A stretch of 64,000 nucleotides of DNA from Andrena cerasifolii (GCF_050908995.1 NC_135119.1:5766001-5830000), one strand, 5' to 3'; positions 1 through 12,047 are shown, numbered from the stretch's first letter. Notes: generated by a model not told the origin, from the sequence alone. Made by a program: numbers and translations.

Positions 1-1207
1 GTTTACACAAAAAATTAAAAAAATTATTAAAAAATATTGGTTTTGTAAATCTTTCTTTAAAAGTGGGGCGTATTGTATAGTTTTACCCTAATGAAAAACT
101 CATTTGAGGCATTAATTCATTCTACAGTCAATGAGAATAATTCTACATATTTTAAATAAAATATTTTTCAAAATCCCACAATGACTACTTCATTATTATC
201 TATAACTGAAATCCTGTGAGTAGTAAACAAATTTAAACGTTTTCAAAAATCAATTGTGTAATCCCAGTTTACATTCTAAAGAATATTACTGCACGTTCCG
301 CAAACATCTGTATTTTCTAAAAAAAAAAAATGAATGGTCTGTTCGAACTTAGGTTGAAATTTATGAAATAAAAGTTGCAGTGGTATATCTTGTACCATGC
401 ACACCATCTCTTCGTGCTGGAGCGTAGAAGTTTTTGAAAAGTAACCTTCGTAAAATCTCTACGAAATCCTGTTACGCGCCAGGGTACGAAAACATTGTGT
501 ATTTCATATTCGCTTACCGACACACTCAATTAAGAGCGCGGAAACCCGTCCAGAGGAATCTATTCCTTCCGGTCTGTAAACCGCTGAACTTGCTCCTGGA
601 TATTATCAAAGTTTTGGTGCCCAACCCTTTTCGCGAGACAATAAAAATGGGTCCACCGAATAAATGCATTCTCCATTGTGAAAGCTGCTCGAAATGGTGT
701 GCAATGTTCCCCTTACCATGACCGCCCGCGCCGATGCCTCCTCTCACACCATGAAAATCCATTCCGGTCCCATCTGTCTACCGCTATTTCTTCCATCGCA
801 TAGAAACCCCGGCGATTTCGCTCATTTATAAAGCAGTGCCGAGTAATGAATGCCTTCCATCTCGAAGTTCCTTCATTGTATTATAAAAATGTGGGGAAAG
901 AGGATCTTAGGTGCTATTCAGTTGGCGTATGTATATCAAATGTCGTTTTGTTGTAATATGGATTTTGGAATATTGTAATATAACAGAAGAATTGGATTAT
1001 TACTGATTGATCACGACCTCTTTGTTGGCCTATTGAAATTACTTTTCCAACATGAGCAACTAAAAAAAAAAAATAAATACATGTAACAAAACGGTTTAGA
1101 AATAAAGTTCAACATGTTTTATATGTATATTAACTCATGTATGGCTCGATTTGTTATCAAATTCATGAATATTTTTGTATGTAAGTATGTATGTACATAT
1201 ATGTATA
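1..1207. other. AT-rich stretch, no gene recognised
   Basis: Mostly AT-rich DNA with poly-A and poly-T runs. Roughly 530-860 is less AT-rich and open on both strands for under 100 codons, but the translations show no domain I recognise. No inverted repeat, tandem repeat or RNA gene is visible. Confidence 0.5.
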
Positions 1208-1428
1208 CTCTTTAAAACCGCATAACATTTTTTAAAATTGGTTCAAACGACTTGAGTTTTTTTTAGAAGCTAGAAGGAGTAGTTTGCTACTACGTAGTCG
1301 TCGTTTTTTCAACTTTTTTTCTGAGCCTCTAATGAAAATTCACCTAGAAAATTAATCCTTTTAGCTTCTCAAAAAAAAACTCAAGTCGTTTGGACCAATT
1401 TTAAAAATGTAATGCGATTTTAAAGACT
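1208..1428. mobile_element. Degraded Tc1-type MITE (family T, copy 1)
   Basis: The ends are inverted copies of each other: TTTAAAACCGCATAAC on the left matches GTAATGCGATTTTAAA on the right, followed by matching blocks around AACGACTTGAG and AGAAGCTAGAAGGA. The same blocks occur in the elements at 20900, 30838 and 40700. This copy lacks the outer CAGTG terminus and the whole centre, so it is an old internal-deletion derivative. No coding capacity. Confidence 0.75.
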
Positions 1429-1947
1429 GTACGATTATGGGTGTGAGCCACTGTAGTTACGAGATTATTTGTTATCACAGGACCAAAAGATTTTAGTAAG
1501 TATTTAATCGTGGAAATTGATGAGTGTGTAAAGTCAGTGTTTCAGATCAAAAACAACATATGCTTGTGTATGAATAACTATGAGCTTTCTATGAAATTAT
1601 TGATGTCTGAACCCATATCAGAAATATTGTACGTATAGGAATCCAACTTTATACTTCTTTTCGTGAAGGATTACGCTTTTCTTTAATAGTACTTCGCGAT
1701 ACTTCCAATAGCATTCGTTTTATTAAAATTATTTTAAATTCAACTACGTTCCATACATGTAAATATACTGTAAGAGCCGACAACGATGGGATTCTACGAA
1801 TCTGATCAGCAACGCGGCAACGTCGCGAGGCGTACGCCGCGTTGACCGTGAGGACCGCCTGGTAACGGAATTCCGGGAGAGACGGCACGACTCGACACTC
1901 GTCGCCAGGCCGCTATGGTGTGACCAGCAGAATAGTTTCTTTCTTTT

Positions 1948-1950
<3 letters not shown>

Positions 1951-1998
<48 letters not shown>
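1951..1998. repeat. (TA)24 microsatellite
   Basis: Uninterrupted TA dinucleotide run of 48 bp, followed about 25 bp later by a shorter AT run. A simple repeat, probably length-polymorphic. Confidence 0.95.
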
Positions 1999-2001
<3 letters not shown>

Positions 2002-2178
2002 ACACTTTTGGCATGGATATATATATATTATAGTCATTGTAGGTATTGACCCGTAGAAACAATCATCCTACAATACAGATACGCCTTCGATATGATCAGA
2101 AATTTTTTTTTGTAAAGATTCACGGAAAGATAAGACATTTTCTTATGCAATATCAATATCACTCAATAATACCATCTA

Positions 2179-2507
2179 TCTATATTATTATATAAAATTG
2201 AAGTTGCATACTTTGAAATGCGATTTCTCAGTAAATATGAACTGTACGCACAAGTTTGTTACATCACTTTGTTCGAATTGGCGTGAGGAAGGTTCTAACG
2301 TTTTTATTTTTTTAAAATACTGATTTTTAAAAAATAGTAGTTCGAGACGCGACCGCCAGGCGGCGACCGGGCGAGCGCTTCTCGCTTGCGAAAGAGCACC
2401 GCGGCAGGAATAAGTGGCCGAGGGCTCTCGAGTTTATAGATTGCAGATTACAGATTATGAATCAGTTGCGCTAATATTTCGAGCGAAGCCGAGACGGGGG
2501 ATGCTAG
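2179..2507 (+). mobile_element. Non-autonomous Helitron (copy 1)
   Basis: Begins with TC after an A (TCTATATTATTATATAAA) and ends in CTAG before a T, with a GC-rich inverted repeat around GAGCGAAGCCGAGA a few bases upstream of the CTAG. There is no terminal inverted repeat and no target duplication. These are Helitron hallmarks: insertion between A and T, 5' TC, 3' hairpin plus CTRR. The last ~60 bp match the 3' end of the minus-strand element at 39814-40166, and the first ~130 bp match the minus-strand element at 42811-43137, so it shares one end with each. At 329 bp it has no Rep/helicase coding capacity. Confidence 0.8.
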
Positions 2508-2570
2508 TTTTACATAAATTACGTTAAGTAGTTTGCCTCACTTAACAACATTATATTGTGGGTTTATGGG

Positions 2571-2700
2571 TAGGGATGAACCGATACCGTCAAGGTATCG
2601 AAACTTTTACTCATAACTTGTATCGAAAGAAAGTATCGATATCTATTCAGTATCGAATTAAAAGTACCGATACCTACTTATATCGAACGAAAATTAGTAC
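2571..2700 (+). mobile_element. Possible hAT-type left end with TATCGA repeats
   Basis: TAGGGATGAACCGATACC resembles the start of many insect hAT elements, and the next ~120 bp contain about seven TATCGA or CGATAC motifs in both orientations, as in subterminal transposase-binding repeats. No matching right end was found, so this is a fragment or a misreading. Confidence 0.3.
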
Positions 2701-2939
2701 AGATTTTTGTTTATTAATATATTTTATTAACGAAGACGTATTTTATTTTACTATTCAGTTACAACGAAGTATATAAGTAAGTACGAAGCAGTCTCTATAA
2801 TAATTAATCTATATAACGGAAGAGAAAAAAAAATATACAGTCGTTTCGCGGCATGGAAACAAGAGAAGTGGAACATATAATAAGATAAATACGTAATTGA
2901 TAAAATTATATATACAGATCACACCAAAAGAATGCAGAA

Positions 2940-3500
2940 AAGTGTGTGACGAAGTCACGTCACGCGCCGCGGAGCGTACAGCGCCGAGCAACAGACCTAG
3001 TTCGTGCCGCGACCGCCAGGCGGCCGCGGCCCCGCGACTGCTCTCGCATGCGAAGTTGTACAGCCACACGTTATAAAGCCCCGGCGAGCGAAATCAGTAG
3101 CACTGGTGCATGATAGCTATACCACTTCAAGCAGTAAATCCAGCGCTCGATTTTTGGAACTCCCGAGGTGTGCCAGTTACGACCATCGCCATACTGTGCC
3201 ATTACCAGCTTCTATTCGAAGTAGGACGAGAAAACAATCTTGCGCCCTACCTTCGTCAGAGAGAGGTGGTCTCCGCGCCGATTAGGCCAGTACCCCATTG
3301 CACTCTGAACCTCTATTATACGACTCCCGCGCGGACGCGCCTTATATGCCCTCCAGGGTAGAACGTGCAACAAACTCCGCATCCCACTTCCCAAGCTCGC
3401 CGCTGCCGCGAAAAAACGCTCCGTCGCGACTAACCGTACCGGAGTTACCGTACGAGACTCACCGCGACCGGACACAATACCTCGCACGTGTACTAAAGAC
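2940..3500. other. CpG-rich patch, LTR-like or promoter-like
   Basis: Markedly more GC- and CpG-rich than its surroundings. It contains a TATA-like TTATAAAG at about 3071 and an AATAAA at about 3508, a layout seen in LTRs, but I could not find paired TG...CA ends with a target duplication. The motif GCGACCGCCAGGCGG is shared with the Helitron at 2348. Open frames exist on both strands (93 codons plus, 100 minus) with no domain I recognise. It could be a decayed LTR, a 5' UTR/promoter, or transposon-derived. Confidence 0.3.
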
Positions 3501-3501
3501 A

Positions 3502-4491
3502 GACCAATAAACAACTGTTATTTGTTTAATTATTTATGGGTTAAAATCACTTTATGTGCAGGAACCAACAGTGTTTATTTAAAATTTTTATTTTATTTTA
3601 TTTGTTAACGTGTCTTCAGAATGAATAGTTTTGTTTATATTGTGCTTACAGTACTCGAAGTTTGGATAATTATAATTTTAGTAATTTCTTAAACTGTCAC
3701 ATGAAGTGTTAAAATTATATAAAGAGCATTTAGATATAAACAGAACCTTAATTACATTCGTTTCATATGTTTTATACAGTGTCTTTATTCTGCACGCGTT
3801 TTTATTCCGATTGTCTACGAACCCATTAATTGTACGAACATTTTGAGACTGCAATTATTGAAAGTAGGTACGTCTCACACAATATTTAATAATCGTTTAT
3901 TGCATATCGTTTATTTATCAGGTCAGTAAAATATACCGATTTCTATCGACGCAGTAACAGAATTCTCATTTACGTTCCAACAGTCCCCGTATAAGGTAGT
4001 AATTTGTGAACGTTCAGATAAGAAAAGAGAAGACTGGAATTAATGGTGCAATGTAATTGGCTATTTTCGGAAAATTGCATGTGAATTTATGACCCTCGAC
4101 ATTGCACTTCGTTATAGATAATAGGTAATCAAGCATCTAGGGCACGGTCATACTTTTGACTTATGAAGGAACAGAAAATATATTCAAGGTTCTTAATCTC
4201 TGTGACTTATCATAAGTTTCACTTTAAACTTTAGAATCGATTAAATTCATGATAAAGTTACAAAATTACAATAATATTCTTCTACGTACCTACTGCATTT
4301 GATAATGTAAAATTACAATTAAAGTTAACATGGATTTTCAAAATCATTGCTTTACTTAAGTTAGCGCTAAAATTAGAAATTCTTAGCTAGTGACTTTAAA
4401 TTAGCTGTGTGAACACAAGCATAAGAATTAATAAATATTATTTACGCTCCTGCTCTTGACGCATTGTTGACTGCGCGTGACACGCATTATA
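3502..4491. other. AT-rich stretch, nothing recognised
   Basis: No open frame of note, no inverted or tandem repeat, and no RNA gene visible. Confidence 0.5.
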
Positions 4492-4495
4492 TTAA

Positions 4496-5263
4496 GGAGG
4501 TTCGATACCGGAGCAAAAATAATGACAAATCTTTGAAAAGTATTTTGATCTAATGTCCAAAGTGTAGTCCGCATTGTGTTAAAATTTCAAGTCGATTGAC
4601 TGCACGGTTTATGAAAAAATTTAAATCAAAGTTGCGCTCTTATACACAGGCTGTTATGGGAGAAGCGATAAAATTTCTATAAAATGTCATACAGAATCCT
4701 TAAAAACAGTCAGAAAGTCCTAAAAATGTTGCAATGAAAAGTTTAAGAATTCCTATGAAATTCTAAAAAAAAAATTCGACATTTACCGTACGGTTTATTA
4801 GATAATTGAATAAATAGACAAAGCTGTACGCCAGGTAGTCATCTATACAGTGTATACTTGTATAAAGGATACAGTAAAAATTTGTAAAAACACTACCAAG
4901 CTGTAAACATGTATTTAGTAATTTGTTGCGAACCAGTACGAACGCGCAAAGGGACGCCACAAGTGTAAAGTGGAAAGAGAAAAAAAGATGGACGCAAAGC
5001 GACGTTGCCGCATTTCGCTCGCATATTTTACGCTACTTTTAATGAAAATATTATATTTCTAACTGCATTAAACATACTTTTTGTTTAATTGAATTCCAAA
5101 AGAAAATATGTAGTAATAATTTTATTAGGAATAGACTTGTAAATAACATTTTTGTCTACATATTTTTTTTTTATCTAAGATTGGTATCACTGCAGAGCTC
5201 CCATGTATAAGCATCGGCTTACCCCTCTCGCCGCCTGCCCCGCAAGTGAGGTATCGAACCTCC
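4496..5263. mobile_element. TTAA-flanked DNA element (family D)
   Basis: Inverted termini GGAGGTTCGATACC / GGTATCGAACCTCC are perfect over 14 bp and are bounded on both sides by TTAA, the target duplication expected for piggyBac-type and some other DNA transposons. The 768-bp interior has no convincing coding frame. The terminus looks like a tRNA T-arm by chance, but no cloverleaf surrounds it. Confidence 0.8.
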
Positions 5264-5424
5264 TTAAAACGATCGCTTATAAGGTGTCGTCTTGTTTTAT
5301 TATTTGAACTTCTAACTGTTTATAGATATCAAGTTACTATTAATGTTTCATTGTGCCTCTTGCATTGAAGTGTCCCAACTCCCCCTGTTTGAGAAATGTT
5401 ATATCAACGTAGGTTGATTTTCCA

Positions 5425-5617
5425 ATTTCAAGAATGATTACAGGAAACTGAACCAAGGGATCATCGAAATTATAAACAATGTTATTTTAAAAGAGATCGG
5501 TGAAAATAATGTATGTTGGAGTTTAGCATACATTATTTTCACCGATCTCTTTTAAAATAACATTGTTTATAATTTCGATGATCCCTTAGTTCAGTTTCCT
5601 GTAATCATTCTTGAAAT
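5425..5617. repeat. Near-perfect long hairpin, 91-bp arms
   Basis: Left arm 5425-5515 and right arm 5527-5617 are reverse complements with one mismatch in 91 bp by eye, separated by an 11-nt loop (TTGGAGTTTAG). A transcript from either strand would fold into a dsRNA stem. The near-identity means the duplication is recent or maintained. No TIR/TSD signature is evident at the ends. Two copies of TATATAAATCACTACACT follow directly. Confidence 0.95.
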
Positions 5618-6095
5618 ATATAAATCACTACACTTCTTGATATATATAAATCACTACACTATTTATTCTTTATCGTTTTATGGAGATTCACTGAATAAAG
5701 AAGATAGATACCTAAATGAATTCCCAAAGAATTGGACTATTCTGAAAAGTTGAAACGAATAGAGAGAATTGCTTCGTTACTTCATAGGAACAAACCAAAT
5801 TCGCTTTTGAAAGGGCTCGCCACTCGGGATGAAAATTAGATTTCACGTCACAATCGAGAACGATTAGGATGATGGTTGCAGGAAGAATAAACACAAGCCA
5901 TCCTGAATGCATTATTCGATTCAAACGTGACAATAGTTTCTGTTTAGTTGGACTGTTTGCTGGTAATAGCCATTCAAATTTACTCGTTGCAATTATCGTA
6001 GCATCGCCATGCACAGTGTCGCGGCACGTGTTCAAAAAGCAAAAATTTGAGTTTTTAAATTTTGTATTCCATTTCATGAAATTGGTAGTAAACAG

Positions 6096-6109
6096 CCCCC
6101 CCCCCCCCC
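6096..6109. repeat. 14-base poly-C run
   Basis: Fourteen consecutive C residues, prone to slippage and sequencing error. A poly-G run of equal length lies at 55961. Confidence 0.95.
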
Positions 6110-7121
6110 GACATAAGAACATCATGATTTAGTAACATAAATAAAGCATTTAAGGTCAGTAATTACATTCAAAGTCGAATAACCAAACGCAAGCAGCCAC
6201 AGACTGCACATAGGAAATATTTACCCACTGCATTTTTGTTCTATTTATAAGTTCTTTTCTTTCTTTCCTTTTTGAAAATAAGCAAAATATATTCTTCTTT
6301 CGTTTTATTAATTAAAAATTCTTGCATTTAAAGATATGGATACGTACCAGTGGCTAAAATTATTACTTTTTTTTGTCGCATCTTCTAACTTCTGGAGAGA
6401 ATTAAAAAAAACGAAACATATCGGTTCTTTCGTTATTTTACTACAATTAGTTCTTTTTACGCCCTTTAATTTGGTGTAAATTTGATCTGCTCCCGAGTGC
6501 ACCCACATAAGAAGAAATACATTAATAAAACGAATAATTAGATAAAGCCGTGCTAGAATATTTATTTTTAAAAGACACTGAGCTTTGAATTCCTACAGAT
6601 TCAACTGATAGTGATGAAGATGTAGGTATAACAAGAATGAATAATTTAAAATTTATTATCAATACGAATTATTTGAAAAATTAATTTTATTTTTTTATAA
6701 ATGTTTCATATGTTTGTTATTAATTTGTGTTTAAATGTATTAAACAAATATATATTTTATTTGTTTTACAAAAGTATGCACAATATGATTAACTGATAAA
6801 AATTATGTTCCAAAATATATTTTAATGAATTATTTTATGTTAAAAATTATTTTTTTGTGTACAAATATGATTAACATATCAATTACATGTAAATAAGTGT
6901 ATCTTAATGGAAAATTGATTTTTGAGTTTTTTCTTATATACTCGTTACACTGCGGGCCACAGTGAAAATACGTAAATAACAAACACGTCGAAGATTACGA
7001 TAAAAAACGTACTGAATTGAAACTAAATCTTAAAATATGAAATTTTACTGCATCTCTTGAATTCCATTAACCTTTCGTCCATGGTCTCTGATTCTATTGT
7101 AACGTCCATAACGAATGGCTA
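6110..7121. other. AT-rich stretch, nothing recognised
   Basis: Very AT-rich between 6600 and 6900. No inverted or tandem repeat and no convincing coding frame. Confidence 0.5.
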
Positions 7122-7129
7122 TCTACAGT

Positions 7130-7733
7130 TAGTGATGGGATCTGAAGCTTTTCGAATCTATATATATGACGATAACTTCGAATATGATTTGAAGGTTAAA
7201 ACTCTTGAAAGTCTTGCTAAGTCTTGACTCTTGATAGACCTTGAAAGCCTTGAAAGTCTTGAAAGTCTTGAAAGCCTTGAAAGCCTTGAAAGCCTTGAAA
7301 GCCATGAAAGTCTTGAAAGTCTTGAAAGTCTTGAAAGTCTTGAAAGTCTTGAAAGTCTTGAAAGTCTTGAAAGTGGACTTCTGGTTGCCAAAAACTAGCC
7401 AGGTTGATCGGCAAGAGGGTCTCGTCATGGTCGCAGTTTATGACTGTATTGTCCCCCGAGTTGGCGGTGGACGTACATTCGGGTCCGAAACCTACCAAGA
7501 CTTTGAAGCAAGAGTTACAAGACTTCCAAGACGAACAAGACTTTCAAGACGAACAAGACTTTCGAGACTTTCAAGCTTTTAAGATTTTCAAGACTTTCAA
7601 GACGTATCAAGACTCAAGACTTCCAACACTTTCAAGGGTTTTAAGCTTCGATTCGAAGTTCGATGTTCGAAGTGCTTCGAAGTAGTCGCTTGATATTCCA
7701 GACAGATTCGAAGCGCTTCGAATCCCATCACTA
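7130..7733. mobile_element. hAT-type MITE with 8-bp target duplication
   Basis: Inverted ends TAGTGATGGGAT / ATCCCATCACTA, continuing imperfectly into CTTCGAA-rich sequence, are flanked by the exact 8-bp direct repeat TCTACAGT (7122-7129 and 7734-7741). Eight-bp duplications and a T/CAGNGATGGG-like terminus are hAT characteristics. The 604-bp interior carries a CTTGAAAGT array in the left arm and degenerate CAAGACTTT-type repeats in opposite orientation in the right arm (about 7500-7650), so the whole is a loose palindrome. It encodes no transposase; long open frames here merely reflect the 9-bp period. Confidence 0.9.
7240..7374. repeat. 15 x 9-bp tandem array CTTGAAAG(T/C)
   Basis: Exactly fifteen 9-bp units, differing mainly at the last base (T or C) plus one CATGAAAGT unit. 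Because nine is a multiple of three, several frames stay open and read as LKV/LKA- or FKT-type repeats; these are not taken as genes. It lies within the hAT-type MITE. Confidence 0.97.
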
Positions 7734-7741
7734 TCTACAGT

Positions 7742-10287
7742 TCCAGCGAAAGTCAGTGAGGACACCCAGACGTAGTCTCACGTATTGACCAGGCATTTTC
7801 CGAACGACGAAAGCAGAGGCCACCCTCCACCTTAGCGCGTTCATCTGATGAGGGACTAGGGCCTAGCTAGGCCGCAACCCTTGAGTACGAATGCGATCCT
7901 CGAAGTCGTGGACACTCAAGGATCTTCAAAGCTACACTGCAATATCTTTCCGCCGATGTGTCTGGATTTCGTCAGTTACGTATGATCGTGAAAAACTAAG
8001 TTAGGACTGTTTTCCGTTTTGACCATTCAAGGATAGGAATGAAACCTCTCTACCTAGCGTGTTAAATACGTGTATTTTAGCGTGGACGAGGTCAGTCTTC
8101 ATTTTGAATTGCAAGCGAGCAAGTCACTCGTGCTAGTACAATTGTATCCGAGCTACCCAAGTCCGTGGCTCGGAGTAAATTTCTTAAGAGGGTACAAGAC
8201 TATTGAAATCTCGAAAAATCGATTTTTTTTATTAGTATTAATTCGGAAAGTGTCATCCTTTGTGAACATTTGCAACAAAGTTTCATGAGAAAATTCGAGT
8301 AATTACGGAAATTATAGCGCTGAACGTAACTGAGTGCAGCGCCGAGTAACGTCCTCGCAGGGCGGTATTGGCGTAGGGGATTTAACTTTGAAGCCGTTCA
8401 TCTCGAAACTACATTTTTAAACACCGTACATCACAGGATTCTGGCTTTTGTCAAAATAGGAGTTTTCACAGACTTACGCTTAGGTTCAGGTCGTAACTAT
8501 ACATGTTTCACATATGTGAATTTCTTTTCAAATCGATTTGTACCTCCGCTTTTTCGTTATCACTGCAAAACGAAGAGGAAATATGATTCCGAGAAAAACC
8601 CGTTTAAAGTTTCGAAAGAGGAATTAGTCTACCTGCGTGCGCGCAGAAACGGTTTATGACGCGCTCGACCTTTTCGGCTGTAAAATCCTTAATTTTGCGA
8701 ATTTTGACATAAACCAAACGGCATTTTACTCGGGAAGGATGGTACTTTCAAAAAATGCAACAAAAAATCGAGTTTCTGATTGCCTAGTCCCCTTAATTAT
8801 GGGGATTTGCTGGATGTACTGTAAAATCTGATATTGAAGGTATAAAGCTTCAAAGTTCATGGATTCCTCTAAAGTTTGAGGAAATGACATTTATATATGA
8901 TAGATGACGAATTCTGATACTATGATGACCGAACTATAATAATGACCGGACTATAATAAGTACATGGAAGTATCTTTTTTATATTTCTGTCGTGGAATGT
9001 GAATTATTAGCGAATACAAATTTGAAAATAAAAAATTCTAATGCATACAGCATGGACGATTTGTACGACTATAAATGGAAATATTTCGAAGCTTTTTGCT
9101 TCCTAATTTTACAAAACATGAAATTTGTTCGATATAAACGGTATATTTTGAGTTTACCATTAAAAATAATATTTAAACATTAGAAAAATTGAGAATTAAA
9201 AATTCATAGTCGAGGCAGCATTTGTAACAATCTTCCCGCCAAAACCCAAGAGACATATTCCCGCAAGTGAAGTTTTCATTAAAATATTTATTTATGACCC
9301 AAATCTGATAATATATATCGTTAGTTGTGACAATTATTAACAAAGACTGTGGGATTACGTGTTAGTTTACAAGCGATTAAAATATTTCACGTAGTGATTT
9401 TTCTAAACACGCACGTACCTACAAAAATATTATATTCAACTATATCGCAAAAAATAGTGTAACTACCCTCCGTGAAATCCTCTTTTAAGGGGATCTACTC
9501 AGTTTCATTTAGATCGAGTGAATCGGAAAAATAATGGTCTATAAAAATTCTTTTACGTTTATTCGTTGTTGTATGCATGGCTTATCCGTGCTTTTTGGCT
9601 TTGAAAGGAGGTACATGGTTGTATATATTTTTTTATACAAAATAATATGACATACTGTTCTCACAGTAATATTTCACTGTAAGTCAAGAACAGTCTACGT
9701 TTGAGGATCTACTATATTCCCATGAATTTTCTAGCTGTACTCCCATTATTTTAGTTTCCTTTGTCTCTCTTCAATTATTTTTTTCGTCCCATTTGCACCT
9801 TCCCCCGTGTCACTGATTAGTAAATCTATATTTCTATTAGTTTTTATTTGTTTAACCCTTTTCATGCTGTATCCAAACTCTGCCTGCACTTCCAAAGGGG
9901 AATGTTATTGTTAAATCTGTAAAGTGATTACTGGCCTGAGAGCGTGCAGGGATTTCTATACACGATTGGAAACATTCCGTCAAGACGAATCGATTTGTGC
10001 CCCAAGTGTACTCCACGACCCCCATTTCAACACGAAACGTACACGCCACGACAGTATTAGAAACTCTTATTCTACGAACTCTAGTACTATTATAGAAACT
10101 CCTATTATGTTTTATCGAGGCTATATCTCGAAAGGGTATCATTTCCAAAAAGAAGAAAAGGTTGTACCTTTTGCATTCGTCATAAAAAATGTACCTATAA
10201 AAATTGGAAACTTTACTTTTAACCGTCTTGTTTTAACACCAATACCAATACTGAATTTTAGACCACGATGCAGTATAAACACATACG
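7742..10287. other. Long stretch without recognised genes
   Basis: No inverted-repeat element with matching ends was found. Minor items are two close copies of a GACCG(A/G)ACTATAATAA motif near 8925-8955 and a short CTGTTCT/AGAACAG inverted repeat near 9655-9690. Both strands are open for about 100 codons near 9850-10310 with no recognisable domain. Confidence 0.45.
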
Positions 10288-10289
10288 TA

Positions 10290-11121
10290 GGGGAGACCGG
10301 GGCAAAGTGACGCGAAAAAAGTTTGAAGTCGAATAAAATTTTTTCCTTTCAATAAAAATGTGTGGAAATAGATTTATAATATAATTTGAACATTACCATT
10401 GATAAATGATGAATAGCAATATTTAAAATAAACTTAAAGTATATTAAAATTCAACTTGAAAAGAAAATGCCAAAACGACCACTTTACCCCATTTATGGCG
10501 TAAAGTGAGCTGAAATAAAATACGAGTTTTAATTAAGGTTATAGGTAATTATTAACCTCTTGAGCTGAGATGACGTGTATAGCACATCAGTTTCTGTTGT
10601 TTTTTTTAACCGTGGTTGTCAAAAACTGTGGCAGATTTTTCATTTTTTTGAGGTTAGGTTCTGTTCCATCACGCCGCGTGGTTTCCTAGCTAGCTGACAG
10701 GTTAGGTTATTGCGCACATCACTCGCGCATCTTTTCTGGCAGCTCAGTTTACCCCGAATGTGTACTCAGTGGAAAATTAATTATTTAATAATGTTAGGAT
10801 TAATGTTTTCTTAAACGCGTGTACATGTATGTTTATAAGCTAGTTATAAACACGCAGAAAAAATTTGGAGTTAAAATAACACATTTAAGACTCATTTATC
10901 CAAAAAGCTAAATTGGAAAGAAAACCAATTGGAAGTCTCTAAAACTTGATTTTTAATTTGTTAAATGAATTTCTATTTTTAGATATCTGAATGTGCATAA
11001 TTATCATTGTGGTATTACACACACTTATTACGTCACTAAATTTTTTAAATATATTCTATTGTTAAAGAATAAATTAGGAAAGCTCATTTTACCCCGAGGT
11101 TCACTTTGCCCCTGTCTCCTC
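10290..11121. mobile_element. TA-flanked element, GGGGCAAAGTGA type
   Basis: Termini GGGGAGACCGGGGCAAAGTG and (reversed) GAGGAGACAGGGGCAAAGTG are inverted copies flanked by TA on both sides, as for Tc1/mariner/pogo-type elements. The motif CANTTTACCCC or its complement recurs inside near 10483, 10500, 10745 and 11085, consistent with repeated transposase-binding sites. The 832-bp interior has no convincing frame, so it is non-autonomous. Confidence 0.85.
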
Positions 11122-11692
11122 TATCCACAACGTAACATAAATAGTATGTATTACTTTTATAATTGCAATTAATTGAAAGACGTAATCTGAGTTTCCAAAA
11201 AATCTAAGGTATTCATTGATTGCACAGCAAACATCTACCAGTTAAATAACAAATTTAAAATCGCGCTACCATTAGCACAAAGGGGTTTCATCTGGAGGAA
11301 CTTTATTTTCAGTTACTTAATTTTTCCTCTAGAGGGCGGTATTTAGGCAGCCAACATTTTGTTAATCCATGAACTATAACGAAAGCGTATGGCTTCCAAT
11401 GGGCAAACGAGGACGCTTTGTACCTAAATAGTAGCTTTATTATACAGATACCTACGGTATGCAAAGCAAATCAGGAACAAGAGAACAGTTAACTCTAGCC
11501 AAGATTGAACAGTCCGTATTTTCAAGCGGATGCGTGTGCTTTGTTAGCCAAATGCGACCACCTTATTTTCGTACATGTGCATAAATTTGTATGCTGATAT
11601 ATGCACATGCGTGGATCACGTGCATGTACGGATACGTGATGCGCAAATAAATAAATATGTCTACGCATTTCTGCACATGCGTTTGTGTTTGC

Positions 11693-12047
11693 CCTAAGGT
11701 AAAGCGACCAGACGCCCCCGCATTGTGCGGTACAGTCCCGCATTTGAGCCCTTTGTCCCGCATTGAAAACTGTCCCGCAAAGTGTCCCGGATTGGACATG
11801 TAACATTTTACATTTTCGCAGTCGCATAAAGTTACTGTTTCCTCTACTTTTTTTTTGTTGTGAAAAAAGAAATATTTTTAATTTTGTTTCAATGTATCAC
11901 TTTATGATCACAAGTATGTATTTTTTAAAATATATTGTAAATGCTTTAATAAACTACGGAAAAGATCTCCTCACGGATCTGTTAACCCTTTTTTTTGCTT
12001 GCTTGTCCCGCATTGTAACAGAAAGTATCTGGTCACCTTACCCTTAG
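11693..12047. mobile_element. Inverted-terminal element, GGTGACCAGA type
   Basis: CCTAAGGTAAAGCGACCAGA on the left mirrors TCTGGTCACCTTACCCTTAGG on the right with small indels. Inside the left end GTCCCGCATT-like motifs recur four to five times, and one recurs inverted near the right end. The pattern recalls hAT-type subterminal repeats, but the target duplication is ambiguous, so the superfamily is left open. About 355 bp, non-coding. Confidence 0.7.

Noticed and set aside
4499..4509. GGTTCGATACC, resembling a tRNA T-loop
   Set aside because: It is part of the inverted terminus of a TTAA-flanked element and recurs inverted at 5250; no acceptor or anticodon stems surround it.
7129..7582. Several overlapping open frames of 70-113 codons on both strands
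   Set aside because: They read three-residue repeats (LKV, FKT, DFQ) produced by the 9-bp tandem array within a hAT-type MITE; not genes.
9852..10310. Overlapping frames of 98 (minus) and 128 (plus) codons
   Set aside because: No recognisable motif on either strand, and the plus frame runs into the TA-flanked element at 10290.
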